Of a stretch of 64,000 nucleotides of DNA, positions 18,027 to 26,534 are shown one piece after another. This DNA is from Ancylobacter tetraedralis (GTDB lineage: Bacteria > Pseudomonadota > Alphaproteobacteria > Rhizobiales > Xanthobacteraceae). The translations under genes and the position numbers were made by a program. The stretch spans positions 1 to 64,000 of the forward strand of contig NZ_JACICD010000011.1 in NCBI RefSeq assembly GCF_014195655.1. Reading direction: 5' to 3'. Numbering within the stretch: the first letter of the stretch is position 1; the number at the start of each line of letters is the position of its first letter. The notes beneath the pieces were generated by a model, which ran no database searches, was not told the origin of the DNA, and saw nothing but the letters and a program-made list of their open reading frames with translations.

Positions 18027-19263
18027 CCCCGCCCCGTCCCCCTCCACGGCGTCGCCCGCATCCGCGCCTGTCGCGATGCGCGGCTATCCGCGCGCGGACG
18101 GGCGCAAGGGCATTCGCAACTTCCTGCTCGTCGCCTATCTCGTGGAATGCGCCCACCATGTCGCGCGCATGATCGCCTCGCCCTATCAGGGGGACGGGGT
18201 GCAGCTGATCGGCTTTCCCGGCTGCTACCCCAGCGACTATGCCCAGCGCGTGATGGAAGACCTCGCCACCCATCCCAATGTCGGCGCGGTGCTGCTGGTC
18301 TCGCTGGGCTGCGAGGAGTTCCAGCGCACCCGGCTGAAGGAGGCCATCGCCGCCAGCGGGCGCGAGGTGGAGCTGCTCACCATCCAGAGCGCCGGCGGCA
18401 CCGCCGGCTCGGTCGCCAAGGGGCGGGCCTGGGTGGAAGCCCGGCTCGCCGCGCTGATGGCGGCCCCGACCGTGCCCCTGGCGCTGTCCGATCTCGTCAT
18501 CGGCACCAAATGCGGCGGCTCGGACGGGCTGTCCGGCGTCACCATCAACCCGGCGGTGGGCTATGCGAGCGACCTGCTGGTGGATGCCGGCGCGACCGTG
18601 ATGTTCGAGGAGACCTGCGAACTCATCGGCTGCGAGAGCCACATGGCGGCCCGCGCCACGACGCCCGAGCTTGCCGCCGCGCTGACGGCGGCGGTGCGCA
18701 AGGCGGACAGCTACTATACCGAGCTGGGCCATGGCAGCTTCGGCGGCGGCAACATCAAGTACGGCCTTTCCACACTGGAGGAAAAGTCGCTCGGCGCCTA
18801 TGCCAAGAGCGGCTCGCGGCCGATCTCCGGCGTGCTGAAGCCCGGCGTGCGCCCACCCGCGCCGGGCCTCTATCTCATGGACACGGTGAATGACGGGCCG
18901 GTGCGCTACGGCATTCCCAATATCAACGACACCCAGACCATCACCGAGATGGTGGCGAGTGGCTGCCACCTCATCCTGTTCACCACAGGGGCCGGCTCGG
19001 TGGTCGGCCAGGCGCTCGCCCCGGTCATCAAGGGCGTCTCCAATTCGCGGGTCTTCGCGCGGATGGAAGGCGACATGGACATCAATGGCGGCACCATCGC
19101 CGACGGGATCGAGGGCGTCGCCGATGTCGGCGCCCGCATCGTCGAGGCGGTCCGCGCCGCCGCCGCCGGCCAGCCGACCAAGTCCGAGGCGCTGGGGCAC
19201 CAGGAATTCGTCCTCTCCTACAAGACCTATGAACCGCTCGGGCCGGGATGCCTGCCGGTGTGA
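18019..19263 (+). CDS. UxaA-family dehydratase/lyase large subunit
   Basis: A 414-residue catalytic subunit of the altronate/galactarate dehydratase and sulfolactate sulfo-lyase (SuyB) family. Conserved marks are GYPRADGRKGIRNFLLV, GFPGCYPSD, LLVSLGCEEF, the signature GTKCGGSDGLSGVTINPA and FEETCELIGCE; cysteines here probably serve the metal site. ATG 18019 overlaps the SAF gene by eight bases. Metal-dependent elimination of water (or sulfite) from a 2,3-dihydroxy-type acid gives a 2-oxo acid. The sulfonate-type importer just downstream makes a sulfonated substrate worth considering, but a sugar acid is equally possible. Confidence 0.88.
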   Translation: MNSPAPSPSTASPASAPVAMRGYPRADGRKGIRNFLLVAYLVECAHHVARMIASPYQGDGVQLIGFPGCYPSDYAQRVMEDLATHPNVGAVLLVSLGCEEFQRTRLKEAIAASGREVELLTIQSAGGTAGSVAKGRAWVEARLAALMAAPTVPLALSDLVIGTKCGGSDGLSGVTINPAVGYASDLLVDAGATVMFEETCELIGCESHMAARATTPELAAALTAAVRKADSYYTELGHGSFGGGNIKYGLSTLEEKSLGAYAKSGSRPISGVLKPGVRPPAPGLYLMDTVNDGPVRYGIPNINDTQTITEMVASGCHLILFTTGAGSVVGQALAPVIKGVSNSRVFARMEGDMDINGGTIADGIEGVADVGARIVEAVRAAAAGQPTKSEALGHQEFVLSYKTYEPLGPGCLPV

Positions 19264-19306
19264 GCGGCCACAACAAAGCAACCAGAGAACCAACCAGGGG
19301 ATCGTC

Positions 19307-20323
19307 ATGAGCATATCGGGAGTGTTCGGAACACGACTGGCCTCCGCCGCCCTTGTGGCGGTGGGCCTTTTCACCGCCAGCCAGGCACAGGCGCTCGACG
19401 ACGTGCGCCTGCGCCTCAACTGGATGTGGTACGGCTCGCACGCCGCCTTCGCGCTGGGCAAGGACCGCGGCTACTTCAAGGATGCCGGCATCAATCTGGA
19501 TGTGCGCTCCGGCAACGGCTCGGGCTCGGCGCACCGGCTCGTCGCCAATGGCGACAGCACCTTCTCCTACGGCTCCTGCGCCAGCATGGTGAACCTGGCC
19601 GCCAAGGGCGCGCCGCTGGTCTCGGTCGGCGTCATCGACGCCATGGGCACGGAGGCGATCATCGTGCGGCCCGATGCCGGCGTCGCAAAGATCGGCGACC
19701 TCAAGGGCAAGAAGCTGCTCACCACGGCCAATGCCGGCGTGAACACCTTCTTCCCGCTGGTGCTGAAGAATGCCGGTCTCGCCGAGGGCGATGTCGGCAT
19801 CATCAACGTGCCGGACGGCGCGCTGGTATCGAGCTATCTGCAGGGCGCGGGCGGCGTGGTGGGTCTGCTCGGCGGCCTCGACGACAAGCCGGCGGAGATC
19901 AAGGCGGCCGGCGGCGCCGCGCCGGTCACCTTCCCCTATTCCGACTATGGCGTGAACCAGGTCGGCTACTGCATGGTGGCCAACCGCGAGACCGTGGCCA
20001 AGAATCCCGATCTGGTGAAGCGCTTCCTCGCCGCCACCGTGCGCTCCTACAAGGCGGCCGAGGCCGACCCGCAGGCGGCGGTGAACGCGATGGGCGACAT
20101 TGTCGGCGGCACCATGAACGAGGATGCCGGCAAGAAGCAGGCGGCCGAGGTGCAGAAGGTGACGCTGGACGTGCTCTATTCCAAGGCCAATACGGGCAAG
20201 GTGCTCGGCCTCAACGTGCCGCAGGACTGGACCGAGATGCTGGAACTGATGAAGGCCTATAACGGCCTTCAGACCAAGGAGCCGGCGACCTTCTTCTACA
20301 CCAACGACTTCCTGCCGAAGTGA
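19307..20323 (+). CDS. SsuA/THI5-like ABC substrate-binding protein
   Basis: A 338-residue periplasmic binding protein with a Sec signal peptide cleaved after AQA (about residue 29). The mature part opens DDVRLRLNWMWYGSHAAF then LGKDRGYFKDAGINLDV, the pattern of the NMT1/THI5 and SsuA fold, whose members bind sulfonates, nitrate, pyrimidines or bicyclic ligands. ATG 19307 follows AGGGGATCGTC. It is separated from its ATPase by a GC-rich hairpin (20342-20361). With the next two genes it forms a complete importer, presumably bringing in the substrate of the surrounding enzymes. Confidence 0.9.
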   Translation: MSISGVFGTRLASAALVAVGLFTASQAQALDDVRLRLNWMWYGSHAAFALGKDRGYFKDAGINLDVRSGNGSGSAHRLVANGDSTFSYGSCASMVNLAAKGAPLVSVGVIDAMGTEAIIVRPDAGVAKIGDLKGKKLLTTANAGVNTFFPLVLKNAGLAEGDVGIINVPDGALVSSYLQGAGGVVGLLGGLDDKPAEIKAAGGAAPVTFPYSDYGVNQVGYCMVANRETVAKNPDLVKRFLAATVRSYKAAEADPQAAVNAMGDIVGGTMNEDAGKKQAAEVQKVTLDVLYSKANTGKVLGLNVPQDWTEMLELMKAYNGLQTKEPATFFYTNDFLPK

Positions 20324-20341
20324 CGGGTTGAACGAGGGACG

Positions 20342-20361
20342 GCGGGCGCCCCGGCGCCCGC
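20342..20361 (+). promoter_or_regulatory. Perfect intra-operon stem-loop behind the binding-protein gene
   Basis: GCGGGCGCC-CC-GGCGCCCGC forms a perfect 9-bp stem with a two-base nominal loop, 19 bases after the binding-protein stop codon and about 40 before the ATPase start. There is no U-tract, so it fits an mRNA stabiliser or attenuator better than a full terminator. Confidence 0.5.
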
Positions 20362-20400
20362 TTGCGGTAGAGTTCCAGCCAGGATGAGGGCGCGCGCGCC

Positions 20401-21168
20401 ATGGCCGCGACGATCGACATAAAGTCGCTGAGCAAGACCTTCGGCACCGGCCCGCAGGCGGTGCACGCCTTCGGGCCGGTGGATCTCACCATCGAGGCCG
20501 GCAGCTTCGTCTCGCTGCTGGGACCCTCCGGCTGCGGCAAGTCCACGCTGATGCTGATGGTGGCCGGCCTGCTCGAAGCCTCGGAAGGCGCCATCTATTT
20601 CGATGGCGAACGGGTCGGCGCGCCGCGCACCGATATCGGCATCATGTTCCAGGACAACACACTGGTGCCGTGGCGCTCGGTGGAGGGCAACATCGCGCTG
20701 CAGCTGGAGCTGCGCGGCCTCGATCCCAAGCCCTATGCCGGCCGCATCCGCGACCTGCTGCGCTCGGTGAAGCTGGACGGCTTTGCCGCGCGCCACCCCT
20801 ATGAGCTCTCGGGCGGCATGCAGCAGCGCGCCGCCTTCTGCCAGGCGCTGGTGCACGAGCCGGAGACGCTGCTGTTCGACGAGCCGCTCGGCAAGCTCGA
20901 CGCCATGACCCGCGAGAGCATCCGCACCGATCTGCAGGCACTGTGGATGACGCGGCGGCCCACCGTGGTGTTCGTCACCCATTCGATCGAGGAGGCGGTG
21001 CAATTGTCATCGGTCGTCTGCGTCGTCACCCCGCGCCCCGGCCGCATCGAGCGCACGATCGAGATCGACCTGCCGTGGCCGCGCGACATGGAGGTCAAGG
21101 CGAGCCCCGCCTTCACCCGCTACGTCCATGACATCCAGGGGATATTCCGTGACTATGGTGTCCTCTAA
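20401..21168 (+). CDS. SsuB/TauB-like ABC transporter ATP-binding protein
   Basis: A 255-residue ATPase with Walker A GPSGCGKSTLM, Q-loop MFQDNTLVPWRSVEGNI, signature ELSGGMQQRAAFCQAL and Walker B LLFDEPLGKLD. The VPWRSV segment after the Q-loop is typical of the nitrate/sulfonate/taurine group. There is no C-terminal regulatory domain, as normal for this class. ATG 20401 is used. The end overlaps the permease start, so the two are translationally coupled. Confidence 0.93.
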   Translation: MAATIDIKSLSKTFGTGPQAVHAFGPVDLTIEAGSFVSLLGPSGCGKSTLMLMVAGLLEASEGAIYFDGERVGAPRTDIGIMFQDNTLVPWRSVEGNIALQLELRGLDPKPYAGRIRDLLRSVKLDGFAARHPYELSGGMQQRAAFCQALVHEPETLLFDEPLGKLDAMTRESIRTDLQALWMTRRPTVVFVTHSIEEAVQLSSVVCVVTPRPGRIERTIEIDLPWPRDMEVKASPAFTRYVHDIQGIFRDYGVL

Positions 21169-21991
21169 CGCACCCCGCGACCCGGTGCCCGCCGGGGCCG
21201 GCCGGCTCATCCGCGCCGTGGAATGGCTCGTGCTGCGCATCGCCGCGGCGTGGCCGTTCCTCCTGTTCTTCGTCGGCTTCTTCCTCTTCTGGGAATATGC
21301 CGTCATCCTGTTCGGCGTGCCCGGCTACATCCTGCCGACGCCGTCCGAGATCGTCACGCGCGGCTGGGCGGATATTCCCCGGCTGCTCGACTACACGCTG
21401 GTGACGGGCACCGAATCGGTGCTGGGCTATCTGCTGGCGGTCGCGGTGGGCCTGCCGATCGGGCTCGCCATCGCCTTCTCGCCGATGCTGCGGCGGACGG
21501 TCTACCCGTTCTTCGTCAGCCTGGAAATGGTGCCGAAGATCGCCTTCGCGCCGCTGTTCATCGCCTGGCTCGGCTTCGGCCTGCTGCCCAAGGTGATCAT
21601 CGTCGTGCTGGTGTGCTTCTTCCCCGTGGCGCTCAACTCCATCCACGCCTTCGGCTCGCTGTCGGACGAACTCACCCGCTTCTGCCGCTCCACCGGCGCG
21701 GGGCCGTTGCGCACCTTCTGGAAAGTGCGGCTGCCGGCGGCGCTGCCGCAATGTTTCGTCGGCTTCAAATATGCCGCGCTCAACGCCACGGTGGGCGCCA
21801 CCATCGCGGAATTCATGGGCTCCGACCAGGGGCTCGGCTTCTACATCTCCATTGCCACCGGCAATATGCGGCCCGACCTCGCCTTTGCCGGCATCTTCTT
21901 CCTGACGCTGCTCGGCCTCGCTTTGTTCGGCTGCGTCACGCTGGCCGAGCGGCTGCTGATCCCCTGGCACATTTCCCAGCGCCGGCACTGA
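21149..21991 (+). CDS. SsuC/TauC-like ABC transporter permease
   Basis: A 280-residue permease with about six transmembrane segments and the SsuC-type loop RSTGAGPLRTFWKVRLPAAL near residue 190. I favour GTG 21149 because AGGGG lies eight bases upstream; ATG 21155 and ATG 21128 are alternatives in the same frame. It overlaps the ATPase gene by 20 bases. It completes the SsuABC-type importer. A dehydrogenase gene follows 44 bases later. Confidence 0.9.
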   Translation: MTMVSSNAPRDPVPAGAGRLIRAVEWLVLRIAAAWPFLLFFVGFFLFWEYAVILFGVPGYILPTPSEIVTRGWADIPRLLDYTLVTGTESVLGYLLAVAVGLPIGLAIAFSPMLRRTVYPFFVSLEMVPKIAFAPLFIAWLGFGLLPKVIIVVLVCFFPVALNSIHAFGSLSDELTRFCRSTGAGPLRTFWKVRLPAALPQCFVGFKYAALNATVGATIAEFMGSDQGLGFYISIATGNMRPDLAFAGIFFLTLLGLALFGCVTLAERLLIPWHISQRRH

Positions 21992-22035
21992 AACGGCCCC
22001 CGAAACCGGCCCACGACGTCCCCAAGGATCCCCCG

Positions 22036-23106
22036 ATGCCGACACGCTACGCCGCCCCTGACCTCGTCGCCCTTGCCGGCGACATTCTCCGCGCGGCCGG
22101 CCTACCCGAGGAGCCGGCGCAGGCGGTGGCGCAGGGCCTCACGGAGGCCGACCTGCTGGGCCACACCACGCATGGGCTGGCGCTGATCGCCGATTATGTC
22201 GAGGAGCTGGACACCGGCGCGATGGAGCGCGAGGGGCGGCCCGGCATCGTCGCCGACCACGCCGCGGTGGCGACCTGGGACGGGCGGCGGCTGCCTGGCC
22301 TGTGGGTCACGCGCCTCGCGGTCGAGGATGCCGTGCGCCGCGCGGGGCTGTTCGGCATCGGCGCGGTCGCGGTGCGGCGCAGCCATCATATTGCCTGCCT
22401 CGCCAGCTTCCTCGAAGCGCCGGCGCGGGCCGGCATGATGGTGCTGGTGTTCTCCTCCGACCCCAGCGACGCCCATGTCGCCCCGTTCGGGGGGCTGACG
22501 CCGGTCATGACCCCCAATCCCATCGCCGCCGGCATTCCCGCCGATCCCGACCCGATCCTGATCGACGTCTCGACCTCCATCACCACCGCCGCCCTGTGCG
22601 GGCGCGCCCGCGCCGCCGGCACACCACTGCCGGGCGCCTGGCTGCAGGACGCGGACGGCCGCGCGACCGACGACCCGCACGCGACCAGGCAGGGCGGCTC
22701 GCTGCTGCCGATCGGCGGGCTCGACCATGGGCACAAGGGCTACGGCCTCTCGCTCATGGTGGAGGCGCTGACGCAGGGCCTGTCCGGCTATGGTCGCGCC
22801 GAGGCCCCCACCGGCTGGGGTGCCGGCGTGCTGGTGCTGGCGCTCAGCCCGGCCGCCTTCGCCGGACTGGACGGCTTCCTGCATCAGACCGGATGGCTGA
22901 TTGATGCCTGCCACGCCGCCCGCGTGCCGGCCGGCGCGCCGCGCGTGCGGCTGCCCGGCGAAGCGGCGCTGTCGCGCAAGCGGGCCGCGCTGGCCGAGGG
23001 CGTCGCGCTGCATGCCGGCATTGCCGAGGACCTCGCCCGGCTGGCCGCCCGCTTCGAGATCGCCTTCCCGGCTCCCGTGTCCGCCACCCCGCCCGAAATC
23101 GCCTGA
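22036..23106 (+). CDS. Ldh2 family malate/lactate-type dehydrogenase
   Basis: A 356-residue NAD(P)-dependent oxidoreductase of the Ldh2/YlbC/ComC superfamily. Marks are DLLGHTTHGL (DLRGHxSHG in most members), the catalytic His in AVRRSHHIACLASF, MTPNPIAAGIP and DHGHKGYGLSLMVEAL. Members act on malate, lactate, ureidoglycolate, sulfolactate (ComC) or reduce pyrroline-2-carboxylate (DpkA). ATG 22036 follows CCAAGGATC; the frame upstream is a shadow. In this operon it could oxidise a hydroxy acid to a 2-oxo acid or reduce an imine. Context does not settle which. Confidence 0.88.
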   Translation: MPTRYAAPDLVALAGDILRAAGLPEEPAQAVAQGLTEADLLGHTTHGLALIADYVEELDTGAMEREGRPGIVADHAAVATWDGRRLPGLWVTRLAVEDAVRRAGLFGIGAVAVRRSHHIACLASFLEAPARAGMMVLVFSSDPSDAHVAPFGGLTPVMTPNPIAAGIPADPDPILIDVSTSITTAALCGRARAAGTPLPGAWLQDADGRATDDPHATRQGGSLLPIGGLDHGHKGYGLSLMVEALTQGLSGYGRAEAPTGWGAGVLVLALSPAAFAGLDGFLHQTGWLIDACHAARVPAGAPRVRLPGEAALSRKRAALAEGVALHAGIAEDLARLAARFEIAFPAPVSATPPEIA

Positions 23107-23127
23107 CAACGCCCGGAGACACCGCCC

Positions 23128-24627
23128 ATGAGCGCCTACAAGTCCGCCGACCAGTACCGCGACATCGCCGGCCGCCTCGCCTTGCCGTCGCAGGCCTTCA
23201 TCGATGGGGAATGGAGCGCGGCGGCCGCGGGCAAGGTGTTCGAGAACCTCGATCCCGCGCGCGGCACTCCGCTCGGCCTCATAGCCTCCTGCGACGGCAG
23301 CGACGTCGACCGCGCGGTGGCGGCGGCGCGGCGCGTCTTCGAGGCGGGCGACTGGTCGCGCGCCGCGCCCGAGGAGCGCAAGGCCGTGCTGCTCAGGCTC
23401 GCCGACCTCGTTTCGGCGCATGCCGAGGAACTCGCCGTGCTGGAGAGCCTCGATTCCGGCAAGACCATCAAGGATTGCCTGAACGAGATCGGCCATGAGG
23501 TGCCGACCTTCTTCCGCTGGTATGCCGAACTGATCGACAAGAGCTTCGGCAAGGTGGCGCCGACCGCGCAGAACATTGTCGGCATGATCGTGCGCGAGCC
23601 GATCGGCGTGGTCGGCCTCGTGCTGCCGTGGAACTTCCCGCTGCTGATGGCGGCCTGGAAGCTCGCCCCCGCGCTCGCGGCCGGCTGCTCGGCGGTGCTG
23701 AAGCCGGCCGAGCAGACCCCGCTCTCGGCGCTGAAGCTCGCCGAACTCGCCATGCAGGCCGGCCTGCCGGCGGGCGTGCTCAATGTGGTGCCGGGCTTCG
23801 GCGAGACCGCCGGCCAGGCGATCGGCCGCCATATGGACATCGACGCGGTGTCCTTCACCGGCTCGACCGAGGTCGGTGCCTATTTCCTGAAATATGCCAG
23901 CGAGAGCAATCTCAAGCCGGTCGGGCTGGAAATGGGCGGCAAGAGCCCGATGATCGTGCTCGACGACGCCGCGATCGACGATACGCTGGTCTCTTCCGCC
24001 ATCTCCGCCGCCTTCTGGAACGGCGGGCAGAACTGCTCGGCCAACATGCGCCAGATCGTCCACACCAAGGTGAAGGACGCCTTCCTCGACGCCGTGGTCG
24101 ACAAGGCGAAGGCGCTGGTGGTCGGCGACCCGCTCGACCCCGCGACCGATCTCGGTTCCATGGTGAGCGAGGAGCACCGCGCCCGCGTGCTGTCCTATAT
24201 CGAGATCGGCAAGGCCGAGGGCGCGAGCCTGCTGGCTGGCGGTGGCGCCAGCGCGGGGCTGGACGGCGCCTATGTCGACCCCACCGTGTTCGATAACGTC
24301 GACCCGGCCATGCGCATCGCGCGCGAGGAAATCTTCGGGCCGGTGCTCGGCGTCATCGGGGTGAACAGCGCCGAGGAGGCGCTCGCCATCGCCCGCGACA
24401 GCGATTACGGGCTGCACGCCACCGTGTTCACGCAGGACCTCGACAAGGCCTTCCACCTCGCCAAGCGCCTGCCCTGCGGCACGGTGGCGGTCAACGGCTT
24501 CAGCGAGGGCAATGTGACGACGCCCTTCGGCGGCTACAAGCGCTCGGGCTCGCTGAGCCGCGACAATGGCACCGAGGCGATGGACCAGTACCTGCAGACC
24601 AAGACCATCTGGATCACGCTGAAATAG
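23128..24627 (+). CDS. Aldehyde dehydrogenase (NAD(P)+-dependent), second copy
   Basis: A 499-residue aldehyde dehydrogenase: LPWNFPLLMAAWKLAPAL, FTGSTEVGAYF, the general base in LEMGGKSP, the catalytic Cys in NGGQNCSANMRQ and EEIFGPVLGV. It resembles the gamma-glutamyl-aminobutyraldehyde/betaine-aldehyde branch and differs clearly from the 10293-11759 copy. It starts 21 bases behind the Ldh2 gene and ends the plus-strand operon. It probably oxidises the aldehyde released by the lyase in the same operon. Confidence 0.92.
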   Translation: MSAYKSADQYRDIAGRLALPSQAFIDGEWSAAAAGKVFENLDPARGTPLGLIASCDGSDVDRAVAAARRVFEAGDWSRAAPEERKAVLLRLADLVSAHAEELAVLESLDSGKTIKDCLNEIGHEVPTFFRWYAELIDKSFGKVAPTAQNIVGMIVREPIGVVGLVLPWNFPLLMAAWKLAPALAAGCSAVLKPAEQTPLSALKLAELAMQAGLPAGVLNVVPGFGETAGQAIGRHMDIDAVSFTGSTEVGAYFLKYASESNLKPVGLEMGGKSPMIVLDDAAIDDTLVSSAISAAFWNGGQNCSANMRQIVHTKVKDAFLDAVVDKAKALVVGDPLDPATDLGSMVSEEHRARVLSYIEIGKAEGASLLAGGGASAGLDGAYVDPTVFDNVDPAMRIAREEIFGPVLGVIGVNSAEEALAIARDSDYGLHATVFTQDLDKAFHLAKRLPCGTVAVNGFSEGNVTTPFGGYKRSGSLSRDNGTEAMDQYLQTKTIWITLK

Positions 24628-24694
24628 CCCGCTTTCCATTCCCGTCCGGGGATGCGGCGTGCCGCTCTCCGGGTCCCACCTTGGCGCTCCGTCT

Positions 24695-24712
24695 GGCGAA
24701 CTCCCGTTCGCC
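24695..24712. terminator. Hairpin between converging aldehyde dehydrogenase and aconitase X genes
   Basis: GGCGAAC and GTTCGCC form a perfect 7-bp stem with a TCCC loop in the 119-base convergent gap. On the plus strand a GC stretch and then ATTTCTTTT follow about 12 bases later, so it may terminate the plus-strand operon. Confidence 0.4.
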
Positions 24713-24746
24713 GGGCGGGCGCCATTTCTTTTGCCGCGAACGCGCC

Positions 24747-26465
24747 CTATCGCAGCCAGTGCGGCAGACGCGGCGGCGCCCGGCCGGTGAGGGCGGCCTC
24801 GACGCAATCGTCCAGCGTGCCGAGCCGCACCGCACAGCCCGAGAGCCCCGGCCCGTAATGGGCATATTTGCCCGAGGTGGTGATCACCGCCCGCGTTTGC
24901 GTGGGAAAGACCGGCCGCGTGATCGAGCACCAGCACAGATCGGGCACCACCTCCACCCCGCAGGCGCGCAGCCGCTCCAGCGTGCCCTCCGCCTGCGCGT
25001 CGGCGATCACCTGCCGACCGGCGGTGACGATCACCGCGACATCGGGCGCGCGGTGCCGGCCCGCCAGCGCGTCGGCCAACGCCCGGCACTCGCCGAGCGA
25101 CGCATGCGGGCTGCCGATGGCGACGAGGTTCACCGCCTCCGGCCCGCCATTGAGGCCGGCCCAGCCGGCGATGAGATCCGCCCGCGTGAGGCTGACCGTG
25201 TCGGCATCCCCGGCGGGCGGAAGGCCGGCCTCCGGCGTCAAGCCCTCGATATGCAGCATGGGCGCGGCGGAGGTGGTGCCGAAGGCGGCGCACAGCGCCT
25301 TGAGGTCGTCCGGCGTCGGGCGGCCCGACGCCAGCCCGCGCAGCAGCGGCACACGGTCCGGCGCGGCGCGGCCGGCGAGATAGCCGATAAGCGGCCACAC
25401 CGCCGCGCCGGCATCCGCGGGCAACGCCACCTCGAGGATGCGCCGCGCCCGGCGGGCGCCGTCGAGAAAGGCCCCCGCCAGCGGCGCGCGGCCGGTGAGC
25501 GCGATGCACAGGTCGAGAAAATCGGGATGCTTGGCGGTGCGCGCGCCCAGTACGCTGTTGGCGAAGATCACCGCGTTGGATTCCGACCAGCCGATCGGCT
25601 CGCCCGCCGCCGGCGGTTCGTCCAGCAGATAGGGCGCGCAGGTGAAGCTCGGCCGGCAGCCCATGCGCAGATAGGCATCCGCCAGCCGCGACGCGGGAAG
25701 GCCGAAGGCCGGGGCCACGCCCTGCGCGCGCCAGTTCGCGTGGTCGACCGAAATGGCGTTCATGGTCGTGGGCACGCGAACGCGCCCGCCCAGCTTCTCC
25801 ATCGCCTCGGCGAAGACGAGATTGGCCGGCCCGGCATAGATGCAGCCGTCAATATGGGCGCGGGTGACATCGGTGAGCGCCGCCGCGCCCTGCTGGCGCG
25901 CCATCGCGCAGAGAATGGCCATCGCCTGCCGCACCGCCGGGCCGTCCGAGCCATCGAGCATGGCCTGGTCGCGCGGCGTCAGCGTGAGCGCATCGGCCGG
26001 CGGCGAGACGAGGGGGATCGTTTTCCCCTCCGCCTCGATGGCGACCGACGAGATCGATGCCGTCAACGCCCCGGCGAGCGCCTCGAAGGCGGCGTGCGAC
26101 AGGCGCAGCACCGGCACGGTGCGGCCGAACATCTCGCTGGCGACCAGCGCGCCCAGCGTGAGCGTGTCCTCCGGCTCGGAGAAGACCAGCGCGGCCGGCG
26201 TCTGCCCGGCCATGGCGAGTTCCAGCAGCACACCCGAGCCCGAGCATGAGCCCCGGCTGGTCGGCATCAGCACGATGGCGCCGGCCAGCATGGCCCCATG
26301 GCAGGGATGGTGCACGTCGATCACCCGGCCGGTGCCGGGATCGACCCCGCCCCAGAAGCTCAACCCTTCCGCCATGGCGACGACCGGCCCGCGCGCGGCG
26401 CCGCCCAGAACGGCAAGGCCGGTCTCGCTTCGCAGGCTCGCGCCCTCGCCCCCCGCCGGCATCAT
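24747..26465 (-). CDS. Aconitase X (AcnX), fused swivelling and catalytic domains
   Basis: A 572-residue protein joining the small swivelling domain (DUF126, about 10-140, with [13 protein letters not shown]) to the large aconitase X catalytic domain (DUF521, about 165-570). Cys residues in [19 protein letters not shown] and [12 protein letters not shown] are candidates for the iron-sulfur ligands. Characterised bacterial AcnX proteins dehydrate cis-3-hydroxy-L-proline to pyrroline-2-carboxylate; archaeal two-subunit forms act in mevalonate metabolism. It faces the lyase/dehydrogenase operon. The Ldh2 member there could be the pyrroline-2-carboxylate reductase, but that pairing is inference. 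Confidence 0.9.
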   Translation of the reverse strand: MMPAGGEGASLRSETGLAVLGGAARGPVVAMAEGLSFWGGVDPGTGRVIDVHHPCHGAMLAGAIVLMPTSRGSCSGSGVLLELAMAGQTPAALVFSEPEDTLTLGALVASEMFGRTVPVLRLSHAAFEALAGALTASISSVAIEAEGKTIPLVSPPADALTLTPRDQAMLDGSDGPAVRQAMAILCAMARQQGAAALTDVTRAHIDGCIYAGPANLVFAEAMEKLGGRVRVPTTMNAISVDHANWRAQGVAPAFGLPASRLADAYLRMGCRPSFTCAPYLLDEPPAAGEPIGWSESNAVIFANSVLGARTAKHPDFLDLCIALTGRAPLAGAFLDGARRARRILEVALPADAGAAVWPLIGYLAGRAAPDRVPLLRGLASGRPTPDDLKALCAAFGTTSAAPMLHIEGLTPEAGLPPAGDADTVSLTRADLIAGWAGLNGGPEAVNLVAIGSPHASLGECRALADALAGRHRAPDVAVIVTAGRQVIADAQAEGTLERLRACGVEVVPDLCWCSITRPVFPTQTRAVITTSGKYAHYGPGLSGCAVRLGTLDDCVEAALTGRAPPRLPHWLR

Positions 26466-26534
26466 CGCTCCTCGCCCCGGTCCATGCCGACCCCTGCGCG
26501 GGCACTCGCAGCAGGAGCCCGGACGGCGGCCGGA

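Noticed and set aside
17721..19263. Naming the UxaA pair suyA/suyB
   Set aside because: The split architecture and importer fit, but the sequence alone does not separate sulfo-lyases from sugar-acid dehydratases.
22102..25509. A 1135-codon open frame on the minus strand across the Ldh2 and aldehyde dehydrogenase genes
   Set aside because: It is antisense to two genes with clear family motifs, is rich in Arg, His, Gly and Gln as expected for shadows in high-GC DNA, and shows no domain. Its far end reads an alternative frame of aconitase X.
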